From: an uncultured Pseudomonadota bacterium
GTDB taxonomy: Bacteria; Myxococcota_A; Bradymonadia; Bradymonadales; Bradymonadaceae
Assembly: GCA_913057905.1 (NCBI GenBank)
Contig: CAJXPB010000001.1
Coordinates: forward strand, 1,364,001 to 1,428,000
Direction of reading: 5' to 3'
DNA length: 64,000 nucleotides
Each line of letters opens with the position of its first letter. The first letter of the stretch is position 1. A program made the translations under genes and the position numbers. Below the pieces are notes generated by a model. That model searched no databases, was not told the DNA's origin, and was given only the letters and a program-made list of their open reading frames with translations. Below are positions 28,575-37,200 of the stretch, piece by piece.

Positions 28575-30696
28575 TTCACTGCCCCTGCCGTTCGACCAAG
28601 ATTCCCCAGACGAAGATATGATGGCGAACCCGTATCGAAAGAATCCGCCCTCCGAATTCGACCCGGTCGACACACTCGACGAAGCGGAAGCGGCCGAAGA
28701 GGTCGAACGCCTTGTCGAGGCGATCGACTTTCACGACCGCCGTTACTACCTGGATAACGATCCGGTGATCTCGGATGGCGCCTACGATCGGCTGTTCCAG
28801 CGGCTCGTCGACCTGGAGGAAGCTTTTCCGGACCTCCAGCAGAAGAATTCTCCGACGCGACGGGTGGGCGCGGAACCGCTCGACGAGCTCGAGGAGGTCG
28901 AGCATACGGCGCCGATGTTGAGTCTGGATGCGGCCTTCGAACGCGAGGAGATCGAGAAGTTCGAGGACTTCTGTCGGCGAAACGCCGTCGAAGCCTCGAC
29001 GACGGACTTCAACTACTTTGCGGAACCGAAGTTCGATGGGCTCAGCGCGGAGGTTGTCTATGAAAACGGGGAGTTCGCACGCGCCGCCACCCGGGGCAAC
29101 GGTACGGTCGGTGAGGACATCACGCGCAACGTCCGCACCATTCGCACGTTGCCGATGCGACTGAACGCCGATGCTCCACCGGATCTGCTGGCCGTGCGCG
29201 CCGAGATATTGATGCCGCGCTCCGGGTTTCAGGAGATGAACAAACGGCGCATCGAACGCGGCGAAGATCCCTTCGCAAATCCTCGCAATGCTGCAGCGGG
29301 GACGGTCCGTCAGCTCGACCCATCGGTGGTCGCCCGTCGTCCCCTGGACATCTATTTCTACGATATCCTGCGCGTCGACGGCGCCGACTTCTCGTCTCAG
29401 ACCGAGGTCCGAGACGCCCTCGATGGGTGGGGCCTGAAGCTCGACGACCATACGACCTACTGCGAGAACGTCGATGAGATCGAGCACTTCTACAGGTCCA
29501 TCGACGAGGAGCGCGAGACCCTCGACTTCGAGATAGACGGGGTGGTCGTCAAGATCGACGAATTCGACGTACGCCGGGTCCTCGGCGAACGTTCCCGCAG
29601 TCCCCGGTGGGCGATCGCATGGAAGTTCGACCCCAAGCAGGAAGTGACCGTCCTGCGCGACATCGCAGTCCAGGTCGGCCGGACCGGAAAGCTCACCCCG
29701 GTCGCGATGCTCGATCCGGTGGAGGTCGGAGGGGTCACCGTCAGCCGCGCGTCGTTGCACAACATCGAAGAGCTGCACGACAAGGACGTACGCGCCGGGG
29801 ACACGGTGCGGATTCAGCGAGCCGGAGACGTCATTCCCGATGTCGTCGAACTTGTCGACGCGGCCGACCCCAGGGCCGAACCCTTCGAGATGCCCGCCCG
29901 TTGTCCCGTATGTGATACCGAGACCGTCCGCGAGGGGCCGCTTCATTTTTGCCCGGCCGGGATCTCGTGCACGGCGCAGCTCAAGGGGCATCTGATCCAC
30001 TACAGTTCTCGCGACGCCATGGACATCGACGGCCTCGGCGAGGAGACCGTCACCGACCTGATCGAGGCGGAACTCGTCGAAGATATCGCCGATCTCTACG
30101 AGCTCACCCCGGAGGATTTTCTGACCCTGGAGGGATTTGCCGACACGTCGGCCCACAACCTCTATGAGTCGATCCAGGGCTCGCGCTCGGCACCGCTCGA
30201 TCGGTTTCTCTTTGCCCTGGGGATTCGGCACGTCGGATCCCACGTGGCGCGGCTGCTGGCCGAAGCCTTCGGCACACTCGACGACGTGCGACATGCCGAC
30301 GTCGACGCCCTTCAAGCGACCAAGGGAATCGGGCCGGAGATTGCCCAGAGCGTGCGCGATTTCTTCGACAGTCCAGGGAACAACGAAGTCGTCGACCGAC
30401 TTTTGACACTGGGAGTCGAGGTCGAGCCGATCGTCGGCGCCGAGGCCGACGGCGCCCGTCCCCTGGAAGACACGACCTTTGTATTCACCGGAAGCCTGGA
30501 TCGATTTACCCGCAGCGAGGCGCAACGAGAGGTCGAAGACCTCGGCGCTCGCGCCACGTCCTCAGTCAGCGGGAACACCGATTATCTGGTCGCCGGGGAC
30601 AACGCCGGAAGCAAATTGGACGAGGCCCGCGAACGCGGTATCGACATCCTGGATGAAGAGGCTTTTGTGGCGCTCCTGCAGGACGTCTCCACCTGA
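28567..30696 (+). CDS. ligA: NAD+-dependent DNA ligase LigA
   Basis: 709 residues, slightly long because of an about 30-residue acidic N-terminus. The start MTDSLPLPFDQDSP overlaps the kinase gene. The adenylation lysine is in EPKFDGLSAEVVYENG (about K155); domain Ia begins at DFHDRRYYLDNDPVISDGAYDRL. Zinc finger Cys are in CPVCDTETV and HFCPAGISC; helix-hairpin-helix repeats follow from about residue 480 and a BRCT domain closes the protein (DTTFVFTGSLDRFTRSEAQ). Seals nicks in Okazaki fragments and repair. Confidence 0.97.
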   Translation: MTDSLPLPFDQDSPDEDMMANPYRKNPPSEFDPVDTLDEAEAAEEVERLVEAIDFHDRRYYLDNDPVISDGAYDRLFQRLVDLEEAFPDLQQKNSPTRRVGAEPLDELEEVEHTAPMLSLDAAFEREEIEKFEDFCRRNAVEASTTDFNYFAEPKFDGLSAEVVYENGEFARAATRGNGTVGEDITRNVRTIRTLPMRLNADAPPDLLAVRAEILMPRSGFQEMNKRRIERGEDPFANPRNAAAGTVRQLDPSVVARRPLDIYFYDILRVDGADFSSQTEVRDALDGWGLKLDDHTTYCENVDEIEHFYRSIDEERETLDFEIDGVVVKIDEFDVRRVLGERSRSPRWAIAWKFDPKQEVTVLRDIAVQVGRTGKLTPVAMLDPVEVGGVTVSRASLHNIEELHDKDVRAGDTVRIQRAGDVIPDVVELVDAADPRAEPFEMPARCPVCDTETVREGPLHFCPAGISCTAQLKGHLIHYSSRDAMDIDGLGEETVTDLIEAELVEDIADLYELTPEDFLTLEGFADTSAHNLYESIQGSRSAPLDRFLFALGIRHVGSHVARLLAEAFGTLDDVRHADVDALQATKGIGPEIAQSVRDFFDSPGNNEVVDRLLTLGVEVEPIVGAEADGARPLEDTTFVFTGSLDRFTRSEAQREVEDLGARATSSVSGNTDYLVAGDNAGSKLDEARERGIDILDEEAFVALLQDVST

Positions 30697-30709
30697 ACAG
30701 TCGAACACT

Positions 30710-32188
30710 ATGGCCCACGAACATCACTTTCTGTGCCGGTTTTCCGGAACCCTGAGTACGAAGTCTTCGTCCGTTCGCCAACGAATGGGCCGGAAACTCG
30801 AGGGGAACATCCACCGCACTCTGAAAGACGCCGGCGTCGACTACACCCTCCAACGCGAGTGGGCCCGCATCTTCGTCGTGTCTTCCGACGAACGGACCGC
30901 CGATCTATTGTCGCGCATCCCGGGGATCCAGAGTGTGCGCAAGGCCGTACGCCACCCATGGGAGTCCATCGACGATATCGTCGAGCGTGGAGCACAGCTC
31001 TTCTCGGATCGCGTCGAGGGTGGGTCCTTTGCCGTCCGCACCGACCGTGTGGGTCAACGCGACCGGTTCGACTTTGAGTCTCCGGATGTCGACCGCCACC
31101 TCGGAGCCGAACTCGGCAAAACGGGCGCCGAGGTCGATCTGGATGATCCGGACGTCGAAGTCGGCCTTGAAGTCCATTACGACCACGTCTTCTTTTACAC
31201 CGACGATGTGCCTGCACCCGGTGGATTGCCGGTCGGCATGGAGGGACGGGCGCTGGCGCTGGTCAGCGGAGGATTCGACTCGACCGTCGCGGCCGCGGAG
31301 GTCCTCAAACGGGGTGTCGAACTTGAATTCCTGTTCTTTAATCTGGCCGGACCGGCCCAGATTCGAGGGGCTCGTGAGGTCATGCGTGCCTTCGGGGATC
31401 GCTGGCTTCGTAGCTACGAACCGACGATTCACATCGTCGACTTCCGCCCGGTCGTCGCCGACATCAAGGCGGATGCACCCGGCGAATACTGGCAGCTTCT
31501 GCTCAAACGCCTGATGATGCGGGCGGGATCCGCCGTCGCCGACGACATCCGCGCTCAGGCGCTGGTGACAGGGGAGGCGATCGGCCAGGTCTCCACTCAG
31601 ACACTCCACAACCTTTCTGCAGTCGAACGGAGTATCGATACACCCATCCTGCGGCCGCTGATCAGCACAAACAAAGAGGTGATCATCGAGCAGGCCCGAA
31701 GGATCGGGACCCACGATGCCTCCAAGTCTGTCCCGGAGTTTTGCGCGCTGGACGGCGGGGCCCCGATCACTCGAGCTTCGGCCGAAAAGCTCGACGCATT
31801 CGAGGAGCATCTCGACGAGGCGGTCTTCGATCGCCTGATCGATGAGCGACAGTCGGAGAACCTCCGAGCTTGGGCGCAACGCGACGACGTCGAGGCTCTG
31901 CGCGTCGACCGGATTCCCGACTCGGCGGAGGTCTTGGATGTGCGCACCGAAGAGGCCTTCCGACAGTGGCACATCCCCGATGCCATGCACGTTCCCTTCG
32001 AGGTCGCTCTCGACCAGTATGCCGCCCTGCCCCGTCAGCCGGAGTGGGTGATCTGCTGTGAAGTCGGCCTCAAGAGTGAACTCATTGCCGAACGCATGAA
32101 TCAGAACGGGTTCGACGCGCGTTCGCTCGACGGAGGTCTTGCAGCTCTGCGACGCCGCTCGGGCGAAGCGACGTCTCGCACGGAGTAG
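30710..32188 (+). CDS. thiI: tRNA 4-thiouridine synthase ThiI with C-terminal rhodanese domain
   Basis: 492 residues from ATG 30710, 13 bp after ligA. A THUMP domain (to about residue 170), then the PP-loop SGGFDSTVAAAEVL (ATP pyrophosphatase), then the ThiI-type segment TGEAIGQVSTQTLHNL, and a rhodanese domain from about residue 400 with the persulfide Cys in VICCEVGLKSELIAERM. It transfers sulfur from a cysteine desulfurase to U8 of tRNA and, in some bacteria, to the thiamine thiazole. The class V aminotransferase 8 kb upstream could be its sulfur donor, but this is only proximity. Confidence 0.93.
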   Translation: MAHEHHFLCRFSGTLSTKSSSVRQRMGRKLEGNIHRTLKDAGVDYTLQREWARIFVVSSDERTADLLSRIPGIQSVRKAVRHPWESIDDIVERGAQLFSDRVEGGSFAVRTDRVGQRDRFDFESPDVDRHLGAELGKTGAEVDLDDPDVEVGLEVHYDHVFFYTDDVPAPGGLPVGMEGRALALVSGGFDSTVAAAEVLKRGVELEFLFFNLAGPAQIRGAREVMRAFGDRWLRSYEPTIHIVDFRPVVADIKADAPGEYWQLLLKRLMMRAGSAVADDIRAQALVTGEAIGQVSTQTLHNLSAVERSIDTPILRPLISTNKEVIIEQARRIGTHDASKSVPEFCALDGGAPITRASAEKLDAFEEHLDEAVFDRLIDERQSENLRAWAQRDDVEALRVDRIPDSAEVLDVRTEEAFRQWHIPDAMHVPFEVALDQYAALPRQPEWVICCEVGLKSELIAERMNQNGFDARSLDGGLAALRRRSGEATSRTE

Positions 32189-32224
32189 CAACTGTTTCCG
32201 TTGACATTTCGAAGGGAGACGAAC

Positions 32225-32237
32225 ACAAGCGTCTTGT
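32225..32237. promoter_or_regulatory. Inverted repeat ACAAG-CGT-CTTGT in the TetR promoter region
   Basis: A 13-bp inverted repeat 41 bp before the TetR start, just after a TTGACA (32201-32206) that could be its -35 box. A second short palindrome GTTACTTTAAC lies at about 32254. TetR proteins commonly bind such repeats over their own promoters; this is inference. Confidence 0.35.
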
Positions 32238-32277
32238 CATTCCCCGGATCCCAGTTACTTTAACGATCAACAATCCC

Positions 32278-32952
32278 ATGGCACCCTCCTCCGAGAACGT
32301 GATTCCGGACCCAGCCGAAGAAGACATCCCGCAGAACGCACGTCGGCTCCTGGATGCCGCAGTCACTCTGTTCGCTCGGAAGGGGTATACGGCGACGAGC
32401 GTCCGGGAAATCGTCTCGGAGGCGGGGGTCACAAACCCCATGCTGTATTACTACTTCGACAGCAAAGAGGGATTGTACCGAGCGCTGTTCGAGGGGAGTC
32501 ACGAGCTTTTGTGGCAGGCCATCTTACAGGCCCTGACCGAAGCCGAGACCTTCGAGGAGGCCGTCGATGCGATTATCTGGGGACACATGGAACGTGCCAC
32601 GCGTTCGCCGGATCTGCTCGCCTTCGCCTACGCCGCACTCTTTGGCCCCTCGGAAGGGACGCCGGAGGTCGACTTCGTGGGCGCACGCGAGGAGTTCATC
32701 GACGAGGTACAGACCGTCTTTCGGCGTGCGAAGGATCGCGGCGACCTGTCGTTGCCCGAAGACATCGATCTCGAGGAGGCGATCGAGTTGCTCTTCGGGT
32801 TGATCAACCAGCAGTTGATTCGGGCGCTCAAGGAGTCCGAACAGGGGCCGAGCGGCGAATCTCGCGCCGAGTTGATGCGTCCTTACCTCGACAGGGCGTC
32901 CTGCCGGCGACTTCGGCGTTTTTACTTCCGCGGGCTCGGGATCAACCCGTAA
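32278..32952 (+). CDS. TetR-family transcriptional regulator
   Basis: 224 residues. N-terminal helix-turn-helix: ARRLLDAAVTLFARKGYTAT and VREIVSEAGVTNPMLYYYF, then DSKEGLYRALFEG. The C-terminal ligand-binding half is helical. TetR regulators usually repress a neighbouring efflux system, and here the next genes are an RND adaptor and pump (51 bp downstream), so it most likely controls them and itself. Start ATG 32278. Confidence 0.93.
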   Translation: MAPSSENVIPDPAEEDIPQNARRLLDAAVTLFARKGYTATSVREIVSEAGVTNPMLYYYFDSKEGLYRALFEGSHELLWQAILQALTEAETFEEAVDAIIWGHMERATRSPDLLAFAYAALFGPSEGTPEVDFVGAREEFIDEVQTVFRRAKDRGDLSLPEDIDLEEAIELLFGLINQQLIRALKESEQGPSGESRAELMRPYLDRASCRRLRRFYFRGLGINP

Positions 32953-33003
32953 CTTTAATCCGCCCGACGTTCCAAGACTGCATTTCAAGCGATTGACTGA
33001 GTC

Positions 33004-34176
33004 ATGAGAAGAACAGACTTCAACGTACTGGTCTCGGCCGTCTCGCTCGCCCTCGTCGCAGCCGGCCTGTGGACCGGGTGTCGCTCCGAAGGATCGGGCG
33101 CGGAGGCGATCGAGTCGAAACCCGAGCAACGCAACTCTGAGACCGCGAATGGCACGGGGGCTCCCAAGAAGGACACCCAACATGGTGCTGAACCGACGCC
33201 GGTCGAGACCTGGACGATCGAGACCACAAAGTACGTGGACTCCTTCAAAGTGCCGGGGACTTCGCGACCCGATAAGACGATTCGAGTGGCCGCGGAGTCG
33301 GCCGGCCGCATCACGTCGGCCCCCTTCGATGTCGGCGAGTCGGTCGAGAAGGGAGCGTTGTTGACCCTGGTCGATTCCGATCGAGATAGGGCACGGATCG
33401 ACAGGTTGGAGAACCAACTCGAGACCGCCCGCCGAGAATACCAGCGCACCAAACGTCTCGAAAACGACGGACTCGCGACCCCTCAGGAACTCGACCAGGC
33501 GAAGTCCCGGCTCGACGACGTCAAACTTCAGTTGCGAGAGGCGGAGATCGGACTCGAACACGTCTCGACGCACAGTCCCGTCACAGGGCGCGTATCTCGC
33601 AAGCTCGTAGAAGCGGGTGAATACGCGTCGCCGGGTACACCGATCGCCGAGATCGTCACCGACGACACGCTCGAGGTGACGGCTGCGATCCCCGAGTCCC
33701 GGATCGGCGCCCTCGAGCGGGGCGACGCGCTGGATGTCACCTTCCCGGCCGCCGACATCACCAAAGAGGGAGTCGTCAGCGTGGTCCCGGTCGAAGTCGA
33801 TCCAGATACTCGGACCTACCCGGTGGAGTTTACCGTCGGCAACGAGGGGGGCGCCGTGCGCCCCGGGATGAGAGCCTCTCTCACGATCGTTCAGAAGGTC
33901 TGGCAGGCGGCGGTCGTCGTACCGAGGACCGCCGTCCTTCAGGGTTTCTCCAACCAGGAAGTCGCCGTCGTTCCCGGTGATTCCCCGTCGGGTCAGGTCG
34001 AACTGAGGCGCGTCACCCTGGGACCTGGTTCGGGGAATCGCGTCGTCGTCACCGATGGGCTCGACGCCGGCGACCGGCTGGTCGTGCGCGGCCACCGAAG
34101 TCTCACGAGCAGTATGCCCGTCAAAATCGTCCAAACATATCCCTCGCTCGAAGAGGTTCTCGCGGCTCAGGAATGA
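33004..34176 (+). CDS. RND efflux periplasmic adaptor (membrane fusion protein), lipoprotein
   Basis: 390 residues. A signal peptide with lipobox WTGC places Cys26 as the lipid anchor. An Asn/Glu-rich linker, a lipoyl-like beta part (IRVAAESAGRITSAPFDVGE), a coiled-coil hairpin about residues 130-190 (DRLENQLETARREYQ), then barrel domains (GRVSRKLVEAGEYASPGT, VRPGMRASLTIVQKV). It bridges the RND pump and the outer-membrane channel. The pump gene starts 45 bp downstream. Confidence 0.93.
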   Translation: MRRTDFNVLVSAVSLALVAAGLWTGCRSEGSGAEAIESKPEQRNSETANGTGAPKKDTQHGAEPTPVETWTIETTKYVDSFKVPGTSRPDKTIRVAAESAGRITSAPFDVGESVEKGALLTLVDSDRDRARIDRLENQLETARREYQRTKRLENDGLATPQELDQAKSRLDDVKLQLREAEIGLEHVSTHSPVTGRVSRKLVEAGEYASPGTPIAEIVTDDTLEVTAAIPESRIGALERGDALDVTFPAADITKEGVVSVVPVEVDPDTRTYPVEFTVGNEGGAVRPGMRASLTIVQKVWQAAVVVPRTAVLQGFSNQEVAVVPGDSPSGQVELRRVTLGPGSGNRVVVTDGLDAGDRLVVRGHRSLTSSMPVKIVQTYPSLEEVLAAQE

Positions 34177-34221
34177 CCGACGCGAGCGCCGATTCGTTGC
34201 ACCGCGCGACATTGAGTCGAC

Positions 34222-37200
34222 ATGAAGATCACCAATTTCGCCATCCGCCATTCCACGGCCGTCTTCGTATTGATTGCGACGATCGTGATCGGCGGTGTCC
34301 GCGCCTACAATTCGCTTCCCAAGGAAGCCGCTCCGGACGTTCAAATCCCGATCGTCATCGTGAGCACCGCTTACTTTGGTGTCTCACCGGCCGACATCGA
34401 GACGCTGGTCACCAACCAGCTCGAGCAGGAACTCAACACCCTGCGCGACGTCGACAAGATGACGAGTACGTCGGCGGAGAGCGTGTCGCTGATCACCCTG
34501 GAGTTCGATCCGGAGGTCGACATCGACAGCGCGCTTCAGAAGGTGCGCGAGGAGGTCGACAGCGCCGAATCGGACCTGCCTGAGGATGCCGAAGAACCCG
34601 AGATCATCGAGATCAACTCGAGCGACTGGCCCGTGCTGATGGCCAATGTCTCCGGCGATCTCGATGCGGTCCGGCTGCAGGAAATCGCCGAGGACATCGA
34701 GGAGGACATCGAGAAGATCAACGGTGTTCTGCGCGTCGATCTCGCCGGCGGGGTCGAGCGGGAGATCCAGATACTGGTCGACCCCGAAGAGCTCCGTCAT
34801 CACCGGGTGTCGGTCGGACAGGTGATCGGGGCGATCCAGGCCGAGAACGTCAATCTGCCCGGAGGGAGCCTGGAGGTCGGCGACCAGAACTTCACCGTGC
34901 GCGTGCCCGGTGAGTTCGAGCGCATCTCGGCGATGCGGGACATCGTGGTCAAGCAGGAGGAAGGCAACCCGGTCTTTCTGAAGGACGTCGCCGAAGTCCG
35001 CGACGATTTCGAGGAGCGCGAGACCTACAGTCGACTGACCACCTGGCGCCATGTCGAGGGAGAGGGCTCCGACCGAACGGTGACCAAGCGGACGATCACT
35101 CGGCAGAACATTTCGCTGTCGGTTCTGAAACGCGCCGGCGAGAACATCTTGCGGATCGCCGAAGAGTCCAAAGAAGTCCTGAAGAAGTACGAAAAACAAC
35201 TGTCGGACGCGGGCGTCGAGATCGTGGTCCTGAACGACGCCTCGGAGATGATCGACCAGCAGGTCACGGAACTGGAGAACAATATCATCTCGGGGCTTCT
35301 TCTGGTGCTGGCTGTCCTCTTCTTCTTCATGGGCGGAGCACGGAACGCACTCTTTGTGGCGGTGAGCATCCCGCTGTCGATGCTGTGCTCGTTTTTGGTG
35401 CTTCAGGCGATGGGGGTGACGCTGAACATGGTCGTGTTGTTCAGCCTGATTCTGGCCCTGGGCATGCTCGTCGACAACGCCATCGTGGTGGTCGAGAACA
35501 TCTACCGCCACGCCACCGAGGGCAAAGACCGCGTGCAAGCGGCCATGGATGGAACCGCCGAGGTCGGCTGGGCCATCGCCGCGTCGACGGCGACGACCGT
35601 CGGCGCGTTCTTCCCGCTCTTGTTCTGGCCGGGGATCATGGGTGAATTCATGGGGTATCTCCCCTTGACCGTGATCATCGTGCTCCTGAGCAGCCTCTTC
35701 GTGGCCCTGGTCATCAACCCGACGATCTGTTCGGTCCTGCTGAAAGTCGACGAGGATGAACAGCAACTCGACGAGGCCGAAGTCCCCGATCTGTGGGTGT
35801 ACCGTGTCTATAAACAGGGACTGGAATGGTCGCTGGGTCATCGACTCGCCATCGTCGGTCTGGCGGTCTCCGTGTTGATCGGCAGCGGCTACCTGTTGGT
35901 GCTGTCGGACCCGGGCGTCGAGCTGTTTCCATCGACGACGCCGGACAAATTCAACATCGAAGTCGAGATGCCCGACGGCACCAAGCTCGACGCCACCGAG
36001 GACGTCGTCAGCAAGATCGAAGAGCCGCTCGATCGGCGGCCCGACCTCGTCGAAGCCTGGGTCGCCGACATCGGTACTCAGGGAGGTGGACGGATGGCCG
36101 GGGGAGGACAAGCTCCACATTATGCCAACGTCGCCGTCGACCTGGTCGATGTGGAGGATCAACCCAGTGATCCCGCTGAGTTTATCGAAGAGTTGCGCTC
36201 GATCTACGACGACATTGCAGCAGCGAACATCTCGATCTCGAAGGCCGATATGGGGCCACCGACCGGCCCGCCGATCAGCATCGAAATCATCGGCGAGAAT
36301 CTGAAGACGCTCCAGTCGATCGCCCGGGACGTCAAAGAGACGATCCGTGGCATTCCCGGGATCATCGACATCGAGGACAACCTGGAGCTGGCACGCCCGG
36401 AGATCCACGTACTCGTCGACCGTGCCCAAGCGGCAATGGTCGATGTCGACACCCGCGACATCGCTCAGACCGTTCGTACGGCCATCAACGGCACCGAAGC
36501 CAGCGTCTTTCGCGAGCAGGAAGACGAGTACGACATCACCGTGATGCTCGAGAAATCGGCCCGAGACGACATCGATGACATCCGTCAATTGACCGTAGTC
36601 GGCGAGAAGAATCGGCACATTCCCCTGACCGAACTCGCCGACATCGAGGTGCGTGGAGGCACCGGGTCGATCCATCACAAGGACCAAGACCGAGTGGTCA
36701 CGGTGACGGCCAAACCCGCCGACGGTTACCTGGCGGCTCGCCTTCTTACGCAGGCTCAAGACGCGCTCGAGACGATGGATCTGCCGACCGGCTACGAGAT
36801 TCGATACACCGGCGAAAACGAGGACCGCCAGGAGGCCGCCGACTTCCTGTCGGGAGCTCTGCTGGCCGCCATCTTTATCATCGCCCTGATCTTGGTCACG
36901 GAGTTCAATTCCGTCTTCCAGCCGCTGATCATCATTCTCAGCGTCACCTTGAGTCTGATCGGCGTCTTCTGGACCCTGCTGATTACCGGCGAACCCTTCG
37001 GGATCATCATGACGGGCATCGGGATCATCAGCCTGGCGGGAGTTGTGGTGAACAATTCGATTGTCATGGTCGACTACATCAATGTCCTGCGCCGGCGCGG
37101 CTACGACCGAAGAGAGGCGGTCGTGCGCGGTGGGCTGGTCCGCTTTCGACCCGTGATGCTCACCGCCGCGACCACGGCTCTGGGTCTGGTGCCGATCGTG

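Noticed and set aside
28576..30525. A 649-residue minus-strand open frame opposite ligA
   Set aside because: Mirror frame of ligA; no domain and no ribosome site.
34384..36759. A 791-residue minus-strand open frame opposite the RND pump
   Set aside because: Antisense to the conserved RND frame; rich in His/Asp/Arg with no hydrophobic core or known motif.
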